A stretch of DNA of 19,460 nucleotides from DASUHT01 sp051955775 (GTDB taxonomy: Bacteria > Actinomycetota > Thermoleophilia > Gaiellales > JAICJC01): contig JBQCGJ010000136.1 of NCBI GenBank assembly GCA_051955775.1, forward strand, positions 1-19,460. The letters are read 5' to 3'. The position numbers and the translations under genes are program-made. The notes under the pieces were generated by a model. That model saw only the letters and a program-made list of their open reading frames with translations. It was not told where the DNA came from and did no database searches. Shown one piece after another: positions 1-7,021 of this stretch (position 1 is its first letter; each line of letters starts with the position of its first letter).

Positions 1-59
1 CACAGGTCGGCCATTCGCAGGTCGATGGCCATGGCCAGTTGGTCGCGCTTCGAATCCAT
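1..59 (-). CDS. N-terminal fragment of an unidentified protein
   Basis: An open frame enters from the ATG at 59-57 and runs off the left edge; the 19 visible residues begin MDSKRDQLAMAIDL. An in-frame ATG exists at 68-66, but a TACGAT box at 72-67 lies exactly 7 nt before the ATG at 59, which favours a leaderless transcript starting there. Too little is visible to assign a family. It is transcribed divergently from the small gene starting at 123, so 60-122 is probably a two-way promoter region. Confidence 0.45.
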   Translation of the reverse strand, partial: MDSKRDQLAMAIDLRMADL

Positions 60-66
60 GGTTCTC

Positions 67-72
67 ATCGTA
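67..72 (-). promoter_or_regulatory. Putative -10 box, leaderless start at 59
   Basis: TACGAT on the minus strand fits the TANNNT -10 consensus. Seven nt separate it from the ATG at 59-57, placing the transcription start on the start codon. No clear -35 element is seen. The same arrangement recurs before the genes at 123, 7945 and 17216. Confidence 0.4.
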
Positions 73-110
73 CGAACGGGGTCGGACGGAGTCCGGTGGC
101 GACGCGTGTG

Positions 111-116
111 TACCCT
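111..116 (+). promoter_or_regulatory. Putative -10 box, leaderless start at 123
   Basis: TACCCT fits TANNNT and ends 6 nt before the ATG at 123. No Shine-Dalgarno-like sequence precedes that ATG, so a leaderless mRNA is the simplest reading. No convincing -35 element is present. Confidence 0.4.
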
Positions 117-122
117 TTCAGC

Positions 123-332
123 ATGGCGAGCGACGAGCAGCGGCGCGACTGGCTGGCGTGGGAATCCGAGTTGCGAAGCGCCATGCAGACGCTTCGTGAC
201 GGCGGGCACGAGCGTGTGCTGCGACTGCTGGAGCTGCAGGCGGCGACCGCCATGCACAACGCGTACTGCTCGCAGGACATCCCGTTTCCGCATCCCGGGG
301 TGCCAGAGGCCGTTCCGCCGCCGGCGGGCTGA
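123..332 (+). CDS. Small protein of unknown function (69 aa)
   Basis: The frame stays open upstream to position 39, but the ATG at 123 directly downstream of a TACCCT box gives a sensible product that begins MASDEQRRDWLAWESELRSA. The sequence is polar and probably helical (several Trp, Glu and Arg residues, then RVLRLLELQAATAMHNAY), with a proline-rich tail ending PGVPEAVPPPAG. No signal peptide, membrane segment or metal motif is visible and I do not recognise the family. Its TGA (330-332) overlaps the apparent CTG start of the LysE-type gene at 329, suggesting the two are translated together. It could be a spurious frame, but codon bias and the coupling argue for a real gene. Confidence 0.5.
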   Translation: MASDEQRRDWLAWESELRSAMQTLRDGGHERVLRLLELQAATAMHNAYCSQDIPFPHPGVPEAVPPPAG

Positions 333-973
333 TCGCTCTGCCCCCCGCCTCCACCCTGCTCCTGTTCTCGCTGGCCGCGCTGGCCCTGCTGGTCGTGCCC
401 GGGCCATCGGTGCTGTACATCGTCGGCCAGGGGCTGCGCGACGGCCGCCGCGCCGGCGCCGTGGCCACGCTTGGCGTGCACATCGGGTCGCTGGTGCATG
501 TGGCGGCCGCCGTGGCCGGCCTGTCCGCGCTGCTGGCCTCCTCCGCCGACGCCTTCTCGGTGATCCGGGTGGCCGGCGCCGCCTACCTGATCGTGCTCGG
601 CATCCGCATGCTGGTCTCGCCGGCTCACGGCGAACTGCGGGCGGCCGAGCCGGCCGGTCTGCGCCGCGTGTTCTGGCGCGGCGCCCTGGTCAACACGCTG
701 AACCCGAAGACGGCCCTCTTCTTCATGGCCTTCCTGCCCCAGTTCGTGGATCCACGTCGCGGGGCAGTGCCGGAGCAGGTGGCGGCGCTGGGGCTGACGT
801 TCATCCTGCTGGGGCTGATGTCGGACTCCACCTGGGCGATGCTGGCCGGCACGCTCGGCCAACGGCTGCGCCGCAGCGGCCGGCTGCTGCGCTGGCAGCC
901 GCGCGTGTCCGGCTGCCTCTTCATCGGCCTCGGCCTGGCCGCCGCCGACACGGCGGCGCCCACCCGCAGCTGA
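329..973 (+). CDS. LysE/RhtB-family amino-acid or metabolite exporter
   Basis: A small polytopic inner-membrane protein of the LysE/RhtB family, which exports amino acids and related metabolites by proton-coupled transport; the substrate cannot be predicted. The family hallmark VVPGPSVLYIV lies at the end of the first membrane helix, followed by GRRAGAVATLGVHIGSLVH, a second helix, and the conserved middle motif RGALVNTLNPKTALFFMAFL. The only ATG/GTG start near the N-terminus (GTG 395) would delete the first helix. The frame is open further upstream with no ATG, GTG or TTG at a plausible place, so CTG 329, overlapping the upstream TGA as CTGA, is the likely start, giving 214 aa, the normal family length. 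The C-terminus is slightly short and polar. The SIMPL-domain gene follows 58 bp downstream on the same strand. Confidence 0.85.
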   Translation: MIALPPASTLLLFSLAALALLVVPGPSVLYIVGQGLRDGRRAGAVATLGVHIGSLVHVAAAVAGLSALLASSADAFSVIRVAGAAYLIVLGIRMLVSPAHGELRAAEPAGLRRVFWRGALVNTLNPKTALFFMAFLPQFVDPRRGAVPEQVAALGLTFILLGLMSDSTWAMLAGTLGQRLRRSGRLLRWQPRVSGCLFIGLGLAAADTAAPTRS

Positions 974-1031
974 CGCGGAACCGCCGGCCGCCGAGGGGTG
1001 TCCAACGGGGCGACCACTCGAGGAGGAACCG

Positions 1032-1760
1032 ATGCCCACGCCCCGTCAAATCGCCATCCTGGCCGCCACGGCCGTCCTCGCCATCGCCGCCTACCGCGCG
1101 GTCGGGCAGGGCAGCGGCACGGCCCGCGCCGCATCCCAGGTCCACTCAGGGATGCCGGCGTTCATTCGCTTCACGGGCACCGGAACGGTGCACCTGCGAC
1201 CCGACCGGTCGACCATCTCCATCTCGACCTCCGGCCGCGGCGCGACCCTGGGCGCCGCCACCAATCAGGCCAGCGCGGCCATGCAGCATGTGATCGCCGC
1301 CATGCAGAAGGACGGCGTCGCCTCCGCCGACATGCAGACCACCGACGCCAGCGGCGGACGCGAAGGGAAGGGCAGCGAGCCCTACCGGGCGCACCAGTCG
1401 CTGGACGTCACCGTGCGCAACGTCGGGAACACCGGCAAGCTGCTGGCCGACGCCACCTCCGCGGGCGCCACGGCCACCTCCGGGCCGTCGTTCTCTCTTG
1501 CCAGCCGCCACGAGGGCCGGTCGGCGGCGATCGCCGCGGCCGTTGCCGACGCCCGCGACCAGGCCGAGGCCGCGGCCAAGGCTGCCGGCCTTCACCTGGG
1601 CGGCGTGATCTCGATCTCCGCGAACGGCGGCGGATATCCGGTGTATGCCGAATCGGCGCTCTACGCCGCCCCGGCAGCGGTGAAGCCGGTGCCGATCCAG
1701 CGCGGCACGCAGGAGGTCACCGAAACCCTCACCGTGACCTTCGCAGAGCTGGCCGGCTGA
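1032..1760 (+). CDS. Secreted SIMPL-domain (DUF541) protein
   Basis: A 242-aa protein with a hydrophobic N-terminal signal or anchor segment (about residues 7-22, IAILAATAVLAIAAYRA), so probably exported or membrane-tethered. The rest matches the SIMPL/DUF541 family: the opening strand with GTGTVHLRPDRSTISIS (residues 49-65), a helix rich in Ala and Gln, the central VTVRNVGNTGKLLADATSAG (127-146), and the ARDQAEAAAKAAGLHLGGVI helix-strand unit (174-193) near the C-terminus. Members are periplasmic or extracytoplasmic proteins of poorly defined function; some have been linked to oxidative-stress tolerance. The start is supported by a strong AGGAGG at 1021-1026, five nt before the ATG. Probably on the same transcript as the upstream exporter. 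Domain assignment is fairly sure; function is not. Confidence 0.85.
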   Translation: MPTPRQIAILAATAVLAIAAYRAVGQGSGTARAASQVHSGMPAFIRFTGTGTVHLRPDRSTISISTSGRGATLGAATNQASAAMQHVIAAMQKDGVASADMQTTDASGGREGKGSEPYRAHQSLDVTVRNVGNTGKLLADATSAGATATSGPSFSLASRHEGRSAAIAAAVADARDQAEAAAKAAGLHLGGVISISANGGGYPVYAESALYAAPAAVKPVPIQRGTQEVTETLTVTFAELAG

Positions 1761-1770
1761 CGCGCGAGCC

Positions 1771-1822
1771 GGGGCCTGGCCCCAGGGGCCTGGCCCCGGT
1801 TCCTCTTCAGGGGCCTGGCCCC
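1771..1822. repeat. Three copies of the GGGGCCTGGCCCC near-palindrome
   Basis: The 13-mer GGGGCCTGGCCCC occurs at 1771-1783, 1785-1797 and 1810-1822. Each copy is an inverted repeat of two 6-bp arms around a single T, and the first two are separated by one A. The array fills the gap between the SIMPL gene and the GNAT gene. The same 13+1+13 tandem recurs at 8519-8545 with one mismatch. As RNA these units could fold into GC hairpins and might act as a terminator or transcript end, but no U-tract follows. Confidence 0.85.
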
Positions 1823-1845
1823 GGTTTCTGCGACGATGCCCGGCC

Positions 1846-2337
1846 ATGGACGACGTCGCAATCCACCGCGCCGGCGCCGACCGCGTCGACGACCTCGAGC
1901 CCCTCTACCGCGCGCTGCATGCCCATCACCTGACGGTCGCCCGCGTGCCGCTGGTGAAGGACCCTGACGCGTCGTGGGAACGGCGCCGCGAGTGGTACCT
2001 CGAGAAGCTCGGCCAGGACGCGCTGCTGTGGATTGCCGAGCGGGCCGGACGGCCGGTCGGCTACGCCCTGGTCGAGCTGCACGCCGGGCCGGACGACACG
2101 TGGCCGGTGGCCGATCGCTACGCCGAGCTCGTCTCGCTGGCCGTCGCCCCGGACGAGCGCGGGCACGGTGTCGGCGGCCGGCTGATGGACGCTGTCGAGG
2201 AGGAGCTGGAGAGCTCCGGCGTGGACGACCTGATGGTCGGAGTCATGGACGGCAACGACGACGCCGTGCGGTTCTACGCCCGCCGCGGGCTGGTCACGGG
2301 CGAGCTGATCATGTGGCGGTTCGGCCGGGTAGAGTGA
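1846..2337 (+). CDS. GNAT-family N-acetyltransferase
   Basis: A 163-aa cytosolic acyl-CoA-dependent acetyltransferase; the substrate amine is unknown. The GNAT core is clear: strand 4 AELVSLAVAPDERGHGVG (residues 93-110) holds the acetyl-CoA pyrophosphate-binding R-G-H-G-V-G loop (105-110), and NDDAVRFYARRGL (137-149) is the typical C-terminal acetyl-CoA-contacting segment. The N-terminal half (LEPLYRALHAHH and later WYLEKLGQDALLWIAE) resembles stand-alone GNAT enzymes. The stop codon lies next to or overlaps the start of the amidinotransferase-superfamily gene (a GTG at 2334 forms GTGA with the stop), so this is the first gene of a three-gene operon ending with the P450. It could acetylate the product or substrate of those enzymes, or be a self-resistance or detoxification activity; the sequence does not decide. 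Confidence 0.88.
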   Translation: MDDVAIHRAGADRVDDLEPLYRALHAHHLTVARVPLVKDPDASWERRREWYLEKLGQDALLWIAERAGRPVGYALVELHAGPDDTWPVADRYAELVSLAVAPDERGHGVGGRLMDAVEEELESSGVDDLMVGVMDGNDDAVRFYARRGLVTGELIMWRFGRVE

Positions 2338-2342
2338 GCGCG

Positions 2343-3347
2343 ATGGCGTCCACGGCGGAACAGGTTCTCCCCGAGCAGTACTTCCAGAAGCTGTGCCCGC
2401 CGCAGCCGGAGCCCGGGTTTCACGACCCGGGCGAGCTGGAGCGAGTGTGGGGCGCTCAGTGGGGCTCCCAGGACGAGGTGGGCCGGCTCCGAGACGTGCT
2501 GATGCGGCGGCCCGGCGACGAGTTCACCCAGATCCGCGAGGACGCCTGGAACGAGGCGGCCGGCGCGCTGGTCGACCCGAACGGCGGCTGGTACTGGGAG
2601 AGCCGCGTGGGGCCTGACCTCGACGTGATCGCCGCCCAGCATGCGGGCCTGGTCGAGACGCTGGAGCGAGAGGGCGTGCGGGTGCACTACGCCGACGGCC
2701 TGCCGCCGCGGTTCACCAAGGCCGTCTACACGCGCGACCCGCTGATCTCGCTGCCCGGCGGCATGCTGATCGGCCGCATGGCACCCGCCATGCGGCGCGG
2801 CGAGGAGGCCAGCATCACCCGCGCCGTGGCCGCCGCCGGCGCTCCCATCCTGGGCACCATCATCGGCTCGGGCATGCTGGAGGGCGGCACCTTCGCAAAG
2901 CTGACCCCGCGGGTGGCTGTCTTCGGGACGTCGATCCGCTGCAACGCCGAGGCCGCGTCCCAGCTCGAGGAGCTGCTCGCCCGCATGGGCATCGAGCTGA
3001 TCGTGGTGCCAATGGGCGGCTTCTCGATCCACATCGACGCCCACCTGGGCATGGTCGACGTCGACAAGGCCGTGGTGGACGCCCCCGGCCTGCCGCACTG
3101 GTTCCTCGACCGCCTGGTGGAGCTCGGAATCGAGCCGATCTGGTGCGCACCCGACGAGGGATGGGCGATCAACTGCCTGGCGGTCGCGCCGGGCCGCGTG
3201 ATCATGCCGGACGACTGCCCGCGCACCGCCGAGGCGCTGTCCCGGCGCGGCGTCGAGGTGATCCCGGTGCCCTACTTCGAGCTGCACAAGAACGGCGGCG
3301 GCGTGCACTGCTCGACCATGGAGCTGCGCCGCGATCCCGCGGCATGA
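2343..3347 (+). CDS. Arginine deiminase/amidinotransferase-superfamily enzyme
   Basis: A 334-aa guanidino-group-modifying enzyme of the pentein superfamily (arginine deiminase, dimethylargininase, Arg:Gly amidinotransferase), which forms a covalent amidino-cysteine intermediate. Visible elements in order: TRDPLISLPGGMLIGRM (130-146) with the conserved R131-D132; the acidic EGGTFAKL (180-187); H230-I-D232, the catalytic His region in the same HID form as Arg:Gly amidinotransferase; and NGGGVHCSTMELRRD (317-331) with catalytic Cys323, closely like the amidinotransferase C-terminal motif. All residues expected for catalysis seem present. Hydrolysis cannot be told from amidino transfer by eye. 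The chosen start is ATG 2343, five bp past the GNAT stop; GTG 2334, overlapping that stop as GTGA, is an alternative that adds three residues. The 3' end overlaps the P450 gene as ATGA. Confidence 0.85.
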   Translation: MASTAEQVLPEQYFQKLCPPQPEPGFHDPGELERVWGAQWGSQDEVGRLRDVLMRRPGDEFTQIREDAWNEAAGALVDPNGGWYWESRVGPDLDVIAAQHAGLVETLEREGVRVHYADGLPPRFTKAVYTRDPLISLPGGMLIGRMAPAMRRGEEASITRAVAAAGAPILGTIIGSGMLEGGTFAKLTPRVAVFGTSIRCNAEAASQLEELLARMGIELIVVPMGGFSIHIDAHLGMVDVDKAVVDAPGLPHWFLDRLVELGIEPIWCAPDEGWAINCLAVAPGRVIMPDDCPRTAEALSRRGVEVIPVPYFELHKNGGGVHCSTMELRRDPAA

Positions 3348-4546
3348 GCGCCACGCGCACAGTCGGCGACGCCGCCTCGATCACCGTCGAGCAGCTCTGG
3401 GACGACCCCTACCCCGTCTACGCGGAGTTGCGCGAGCAGGCGCCGGTGTGCCACGTGCCGGCCGTGGGCCTGTGGTTCGTGACCCGGTGGGAGGACGTCG
3501 AGGCGGCAGCCATGGACCCGGCGCGGTTCCCCGCGGCGGTGCCGGGCTCGCCGCTCGATCGCACCCTCGGCGGACGCAACGTGCTGACCACCGACGGCGC
3601 CGAGCAGAAGCGGCTGCGCGCGCCGCTCGAGCCCACCCTGCGCCCGCGGGCGGTTGAGCGAACCGCTCCTGCGGTGATCGAGCAACTGGCCGCGGAGCTG
3701 CTCGACGGATTCGAGCAGCGAGGCTCAGCGGAGCTGATGAGCGAGTACCTGGAACCGCTGTCGGTGCTCAGCCTGGCACGCCTGGTTGGCCTGGGTGCCG
3801 ATCTCGATGCGCCCACGCTCGTGCGCTGGTTCGCAGGGCTGGTGGCGGGTACGTCCAACTTCGAGGGCGACGCCGCCAAACAGGCGCTCGCCGATGCCAC
3901 CGGCGCGGAGATCACGGAGCGGCTGCGGCCGCAACTGGCGAAGGTGCTCGAACAGCCGGACGGCACGCTCGTGTCGGACATGATCCACGCCGTCGAAGGC
4001 GGACTCGATGAGCGCATCGAAGCCATCATGCCGACCCTCAAGCTTGTGCTGATCGGCGGGCTCCAGGAGCCGGGACACGGCGCGGGCGCCACCCTTCTGG
4101 GGCTTCTGGCCAACCCCGAGCAGGCGGCAGCCTTTGCGGCGGACCCAGGCGCGTCGGCGCGCGAGGCGGTCGAAGAGGGACTGCGCTGGATGTCGCCCAT
4201 CGGCACTCAAACCCGCACGGCCGCCGCCGGAGTCAGCGTGGCCGGTGTCGACCTCCCGCAGGGCTGCGCCATCGCCCTCGTGGTCGCGTCGGCGAACCGC
4301 GACCCGGGGGTGTGGGGCGCCGACGCCGACGAGTACCGGCTCAACCGGCCCCGGCGGCCGAACGCGGCGTTCGGCTTCGGGCCGCACTTCTGCGTCGGGC
4401 ACCACCTGGCCCGGGTGCAGGACCGGATCGCGGTGCGAACGGCCTTCCAGCGACTGGCCGGCCTGCGGCTCGACCCGCAGCGGCCCCCTCGCGTGCGCGG
4501 CTGGGAGTACCGCGCGCCGGCCCACCTGCACGTGCTCTGGGGCTAG
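3344..4546 (+). CDS. Cytochrome P450 with atypical I-helix
   Basis: A 400-aa soluble bacterial-type haem-thiolate monooxygenase. Seen: N-terminal DDPYPVYAELREQAPV (20-35); K-helix ExxR as E278-G-L-R281; and the haem loop FGFGPHFCVGHHLAR (343-357) with the proximal thiolate Cys350. The I-helix reads GGLQEPGHGAG (238-248) instead of the usual (A/G)Gx(D/E)T(T/S): the acidic E242 remains but the proton-relay threonine is Pro243. The ATG overlaps the preceding stop as ATGA, so it is translationally coupled to the amidinotransferase-type gene, and together with the GNAT gene they may act on one small molecule, perhaps a guanidino compound (inference). No ferredoxin or reductase partner gene lies next to it. 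The TAG stop shares the palindrome CTAG with the stop of the convergent PilZ gene. Confidence 0.93.
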   Translation: MSATRTVGDAASITVEQLWDDPYPVYAELREQAPVCHVPAVGLWFVTRWEDVEAAAMDPARFPAAVPGSPLDRTLGGRNVLTTDGAEQKRLRAPLEPTLRPRAVERTAPAVIEQLAAELLDGFEQRGSAELMSEYLEPLSVLSLARLVGLGADLDAPTLVRWFAGLVAGTSNFEGDAAKQALADATGAEITERLRPQLAKVLEQPDGTLVSDMIHAVEGGLDERIEAIMPTLKLVLIGGLQEPGHGAGATLLGLLANPEQAAAFAADPGASAREAVEEGLRWMSPIGTQTRTAAAGVSVAGVDLPQGCAIALVVASANRDPGVWGADADEYRLNRPRRPNAAFGFGPHFCVGHHLARVQDRIAVRTAFQRLAGLRLDPQRPPRVRGWEYRAPAHLHVLWG

Positions 4547-5214
4547 GCCTCCGAGCTCGAGCGATGCGCCAGGCGGCGTTCCTCGGTGAACACCGCGCGC
4601 ACGATGGCAGCCTGAGTCTTGCGGGCCGCATCGGGGTACGACACCACGAACTCGCCTTCCCGCACGCTGTCCACCTCCGCGCTGACCCTGGTCTGGGCGT
4701 CTCCGCCGAGGGTGATCTCGACCTGATCGCCGACCCCCACCGCGGCCGGCGCGATGATGAGGGCGCTGTCGGAGCTCACCTCGACGGTGAATCCATCCAC
4801 CCGCCGCTCACCGACCTCGATCGTGACCGGCAGCTCCACGGTCATGCGCACCGCCAGCCGGCGTTCCATGAACAGCCGCTCGGCGGCATTGCAATAGCGC
4901 AGGATCGACGACTCGACCGGCTCCGTCAGGGGGCCGAACTTCATGGCGCTGAGCGTCCTCCCGTGCTCGTCCTCCCACACGCGCAGCACGGTGGCGGTGA
5001 CCTCCACGTCCAGCTCCGGCTCGTCGCTGACCAGTCCCAGGCGCAGCATGGAACCCTCCTTCAGCGGCTCCCGGCTGCGCAGCAGCACGCCGCCCGCGGA
5101 CAGATCCTGCGTCTCGGCGGTGAACGGCTCGTCCGCGGACCCGTCGTCGAGCCGCCACACCGTGACCGGAAGGCTGACGAAGACGCGGAAGAAGTTTCGG
5201 CGCTGCTCGCTCAT
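4543..5214 (-). CDS. Tandem PilZ-like c-di-GMP receptor protein
   Basis: From the ATG at 5214 this is a 223-aa cytosolic protein without membrane segments; a TTG at 5220 could add two residues. The first half has the c-di-GMP-binding signature of PilZ domains: RxxxR near the N-terminus (R6 to R10, within RRNFFRVFV) and DLSAGGVLL about 30 residues on, matching (D/N)xSxxG. After a helical linker (EPVESSILRYCNAAERLFM) the pattern repeats: RRLAVRMTVELPVTI has a second RxxxR, followed by FTVEVSSDSALII, where the DxSxxG motif is degenerate. This suggests a duplicated PilZ fold with one intact ligand site. PilZ proteins typically tune motility or surface functions; a chemotaxis receptor gene occurs in the same window, but at a distance. 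The cysteine-rich gene lies 64 bp upstream on the same strand. Confidence 0.8.
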   Translation of the reverse strand: MSEQRRNFFRVFVSLPVTVWRLDDGSADEPFTAETQDLSAGGVLLRSREPLKEGSMLRLGLVSDEPELDVEVTATVLRVWEDEHGRTLSAMKFGPLTEPVESSILRYCNAAERLFMERRLAVRMTVELPVTIEVGERRVDGFTVEVSSDSALIIAPAAVGVGDQVEITLGGDAQTRVSAEVDSVREGEFVVSYPDAARKTQAAIVRAVFTEERRLAHRSSSEA

Positions 5215-5278
5215 GTCCAAGAGTTATCGGCCGAAGCATGCCCGCCGGTTAGCCTTCGCCGTCCTCGAAAACCGCTGC

Positions 5279-5488
5279 TTATCCGGGTTTCGGCGTGACG
5301 GTCGCGTCGTGCCCGGCGCACGTGGGGCACAGGCACTCCTCGGCGCCCGCCACGTCCCGTTCGAACCAGCCGGGCGGCGGCACCGCCGCCTGGTCGGCGT
5401 GACGCACCGCGACCGCGCCGCACGGGCATCGATACACCGCGCACAGGTACGGATATGGTGCGTCGATCAGCTCGTACGTGACGCCCAT
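5279..5488 (-). CDS. Small cysteine-rich, probably zinc-binding protein (69 aa)
   Basis: The start ATG at 5488-5486 gives MGVTYELIDAPYPYLCAVYR. Cysteines are arranged as C16, C21-P-C23 and C52, C54-P-T-C57, so a CPC and a CPTC knuckle are separated by about 30 residues, consistent with a zinc ribbon in which the two knuckles share one metal ion. A PPPGWFERD segment lies between them. No helix-turn-helix or enzymatic motif accompanies it and I do not recognise a named family. It lies in the gap between the PilZ gene (same strand, 64 bp downstream) and the divergent MFS gene. The frame stays open upstream, so the exact start is uncertain. Confidence 0.6.
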   Translation of the reverse strand: MGVTYELIDAPYPYLCAVYRCPCGAVAVRHADQAAVPPPGWFERDVAGAEECLCPTCAGHDATVTPKPG

Positions 5489-5554
5489 ACGGCATATGGT
5501 CGCACCGCAGCCGGGGCCCGCGCAACCCATTCGAGATCCGATCCCGGCCGCGGC

Positions 5555-7018
5555 GTGACAGATCAGGCGACGGCGCCCGTCGTCAGCAGGGCGCGGACGT
5601 GGACACTGATCGCGACCATCATCGGGTCGTCGATGACGTTCATCGACGGAACGGTCGTGAACATCGCGCTGCCCACCATCGGCCGCGACCTGCACGCGGG
5701 GCTGGCCGAGCAGCAGTGGGTGATGCTGTCCTACTCGCTGGCAGTCGCGTCGCTGTACATCCTGTCCGGTGCGATCGGCGACCACTACGGCCGTCGCCGC
5801 ATGTTCATGATCGGCGTGCTCGGATTCGCCGTCACCTCGGCTCTGGCCGGGGTGGCCATGAATGCCGGCGAGCTGATCGCGGCCCGTGTCGCGCAGGGAG
5901 TGGCGGGTGCGCTTTTGACGACGAACAGCCTGGCGCTGCTGCGGGCGACCTACGGCGCCGACAGCGGACGGGCGGTCGGCATGTGGACGGCGTGGAGCGG
6001 CATCGGCACCGTGGCCGGGCCGCCCCTGGGGGGGCTGCTGGTGCAGTACGCGTCGTGGCGGTGGATCTTCTTCGTCAACGTGCTGCCCGCGCTGGGCGCC
6101 GTGGTGATGGCGCGGTTCGGCGGCCCGGAACCGGTCGTCGGCAAGCCGCGGCCGATCAACCTGCCGGCCGCCGGGACGATCGCGGTGGGGTTCGGCGCCC
6201 TCACCTACACCATGGTCGAAGGAGCGCGCAGCGGGTTCGCCACCGTCGTCCCGTGGGCGATCCTGGCGGTCGCCGGGCTCGGGGCGTTCGCGCTCTCCGA
6301 GCGGCGCTCGACGTCCCCCCTGGTGCCCACCGACCTGCTGCGAGAGCGCATGTTCGTGGTCGCCAACGCGTGCACGTTCCTGGTCTACGCGGCGCTCGGC
6401 GGATCCACGTTCTTCCTCGCGCTGTACCTGCAATCCGCCGCCGTCGGATACTCACCGGTGCGGGCGTCGGTGGTGCTGCTCCCGGTGAGCATCGTGATGT
6501 TCCTGCTGTCGGGCTGGTTCGGCCGCCGGGCCGACCGCGACGGGCCGCGCCGATGGCTGACCGCGGGGCCGCTGCTGATGGCCGCCGGGATGCTGCTGTT
6601 CCCGCTGATCACCAACACCAACCCCGGGCGTCCGCTGCCGGGGGTGCTGATCTTCTCCGTCGGCCTGGCGATGACGGTGGCGCCCATCACGAGCACCGCG
6701 CTGCAGGCCGCGCCGGCCGAGCTGTCCGGGCTCGCGGCGGGCTTCAACACGACGGTGTCGCGGATCGGCGGGCTGATCGCCACGCCGCTGATCGGCGTGG
6801 TCATCTCGCTCGTGTTCGACGCCCGCTCTCCGCACGGCCACGCCGACCCCTTCGGCTCCGGCGCGCTCATCCCCGGCACCCAGTCCGCCACCTTCGACGC
6901 GTTCCGGGCCGGCATGGTGCTGGCAGCGGCGCTGTGCGCCGCGGGCGCACGGGTGGCGGCTCGATATCTGCCCCGCAGGCCAGCCGCAGTGGAAGTTCGT
7001 TCGGCAACGGCCCCCTGA
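5555..7018 (+). CDS. MFS exporter, DHA2 (EmrB/QacA-like) family
   Basis: A 487-aa integral membrane protein from GTG 5555, with about 14 hydrophobic segments as expected of the DHA2 drug:H+ antiporter family. Signature motifs: D1 in TM1 as FIDGTVVNIALPTI (29-42, with Asp31); motif A between TM2 and TM3 as GAIGDHYGRRRMF (72-84); and antiporter motif C in TM5 as GTVAGPPLGGLL (151-162). Likely role: export of toxic compounds or metabolites in exchange for protons; the substrate is not predictable. The chosen start puts a short 16-residue polar tail before TM1; the frame is open far upstream but lies in other genes there. It is transcribed divergently from the cysteine-rich gene at 5488, with no adjacent regulator. 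It converges on the EamA-like gene, with 48 bp between stop codons. Confidence 0.93.
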   Translation: MTDQATAPVVSRARTWTLIATIIGSSMTFIDGTVVNIALPTIGRDLHAGLAEQQWVMLSYSLAVASLYILSGAIGDHYGRRRMFMIGVLGFAVTSALAGVAMNAGELIAARVAQGVAGALLTTNSLALLRATYGADSGRAVGMWTAWSGIGTVAGPPLGGLLVQYASWRWIFFVNVLPALGAVVMARFGGPEPVVGKPRPINLPAAGTIAVGFGALTYTMVEGARSGFATVVPWAILAVAGLGAFALSERRSTSPLVPTDLLRERMFVVANACTFLVYAALGGSTFFLALYLQSAAVGYSPVRASVVLLPVSIVMFLLSGWFGRRADRDGPRRWLTAGPLLMAAGMLLFPLITNTNPGRPLPGVLIFSVGLAMTVAPITSTALQAAPAELSGLAAGFNTTVSRIGGLIATPLIGVVISLVFDARSPHGHADPFGSGALIPGTQSATFDAFRAGMVLAAALCAAGARVAARYLPRRPAAVEVRSATAP

Positions 7019-7021
7019 ATA

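Noticed and set aside
395..973. LysE-type exporter starting at GTG 395
   Set aside because: This start would remove the first transmembrane helix and leave an unusually short protein.
1771..1822. CRISPR array
   Set aside because: Units are 13 bp, separated by 1 and 12 bp, with no unique spacers of regular length and no cas genes.
4943..5554. 204-residue upstream extension of the MFS gene
   Set aside because: The extension overlaps the PilZ and cysteine-rich genes and is polar sequence without MFS features; GTG 5555 gives the expected start just before TM1.
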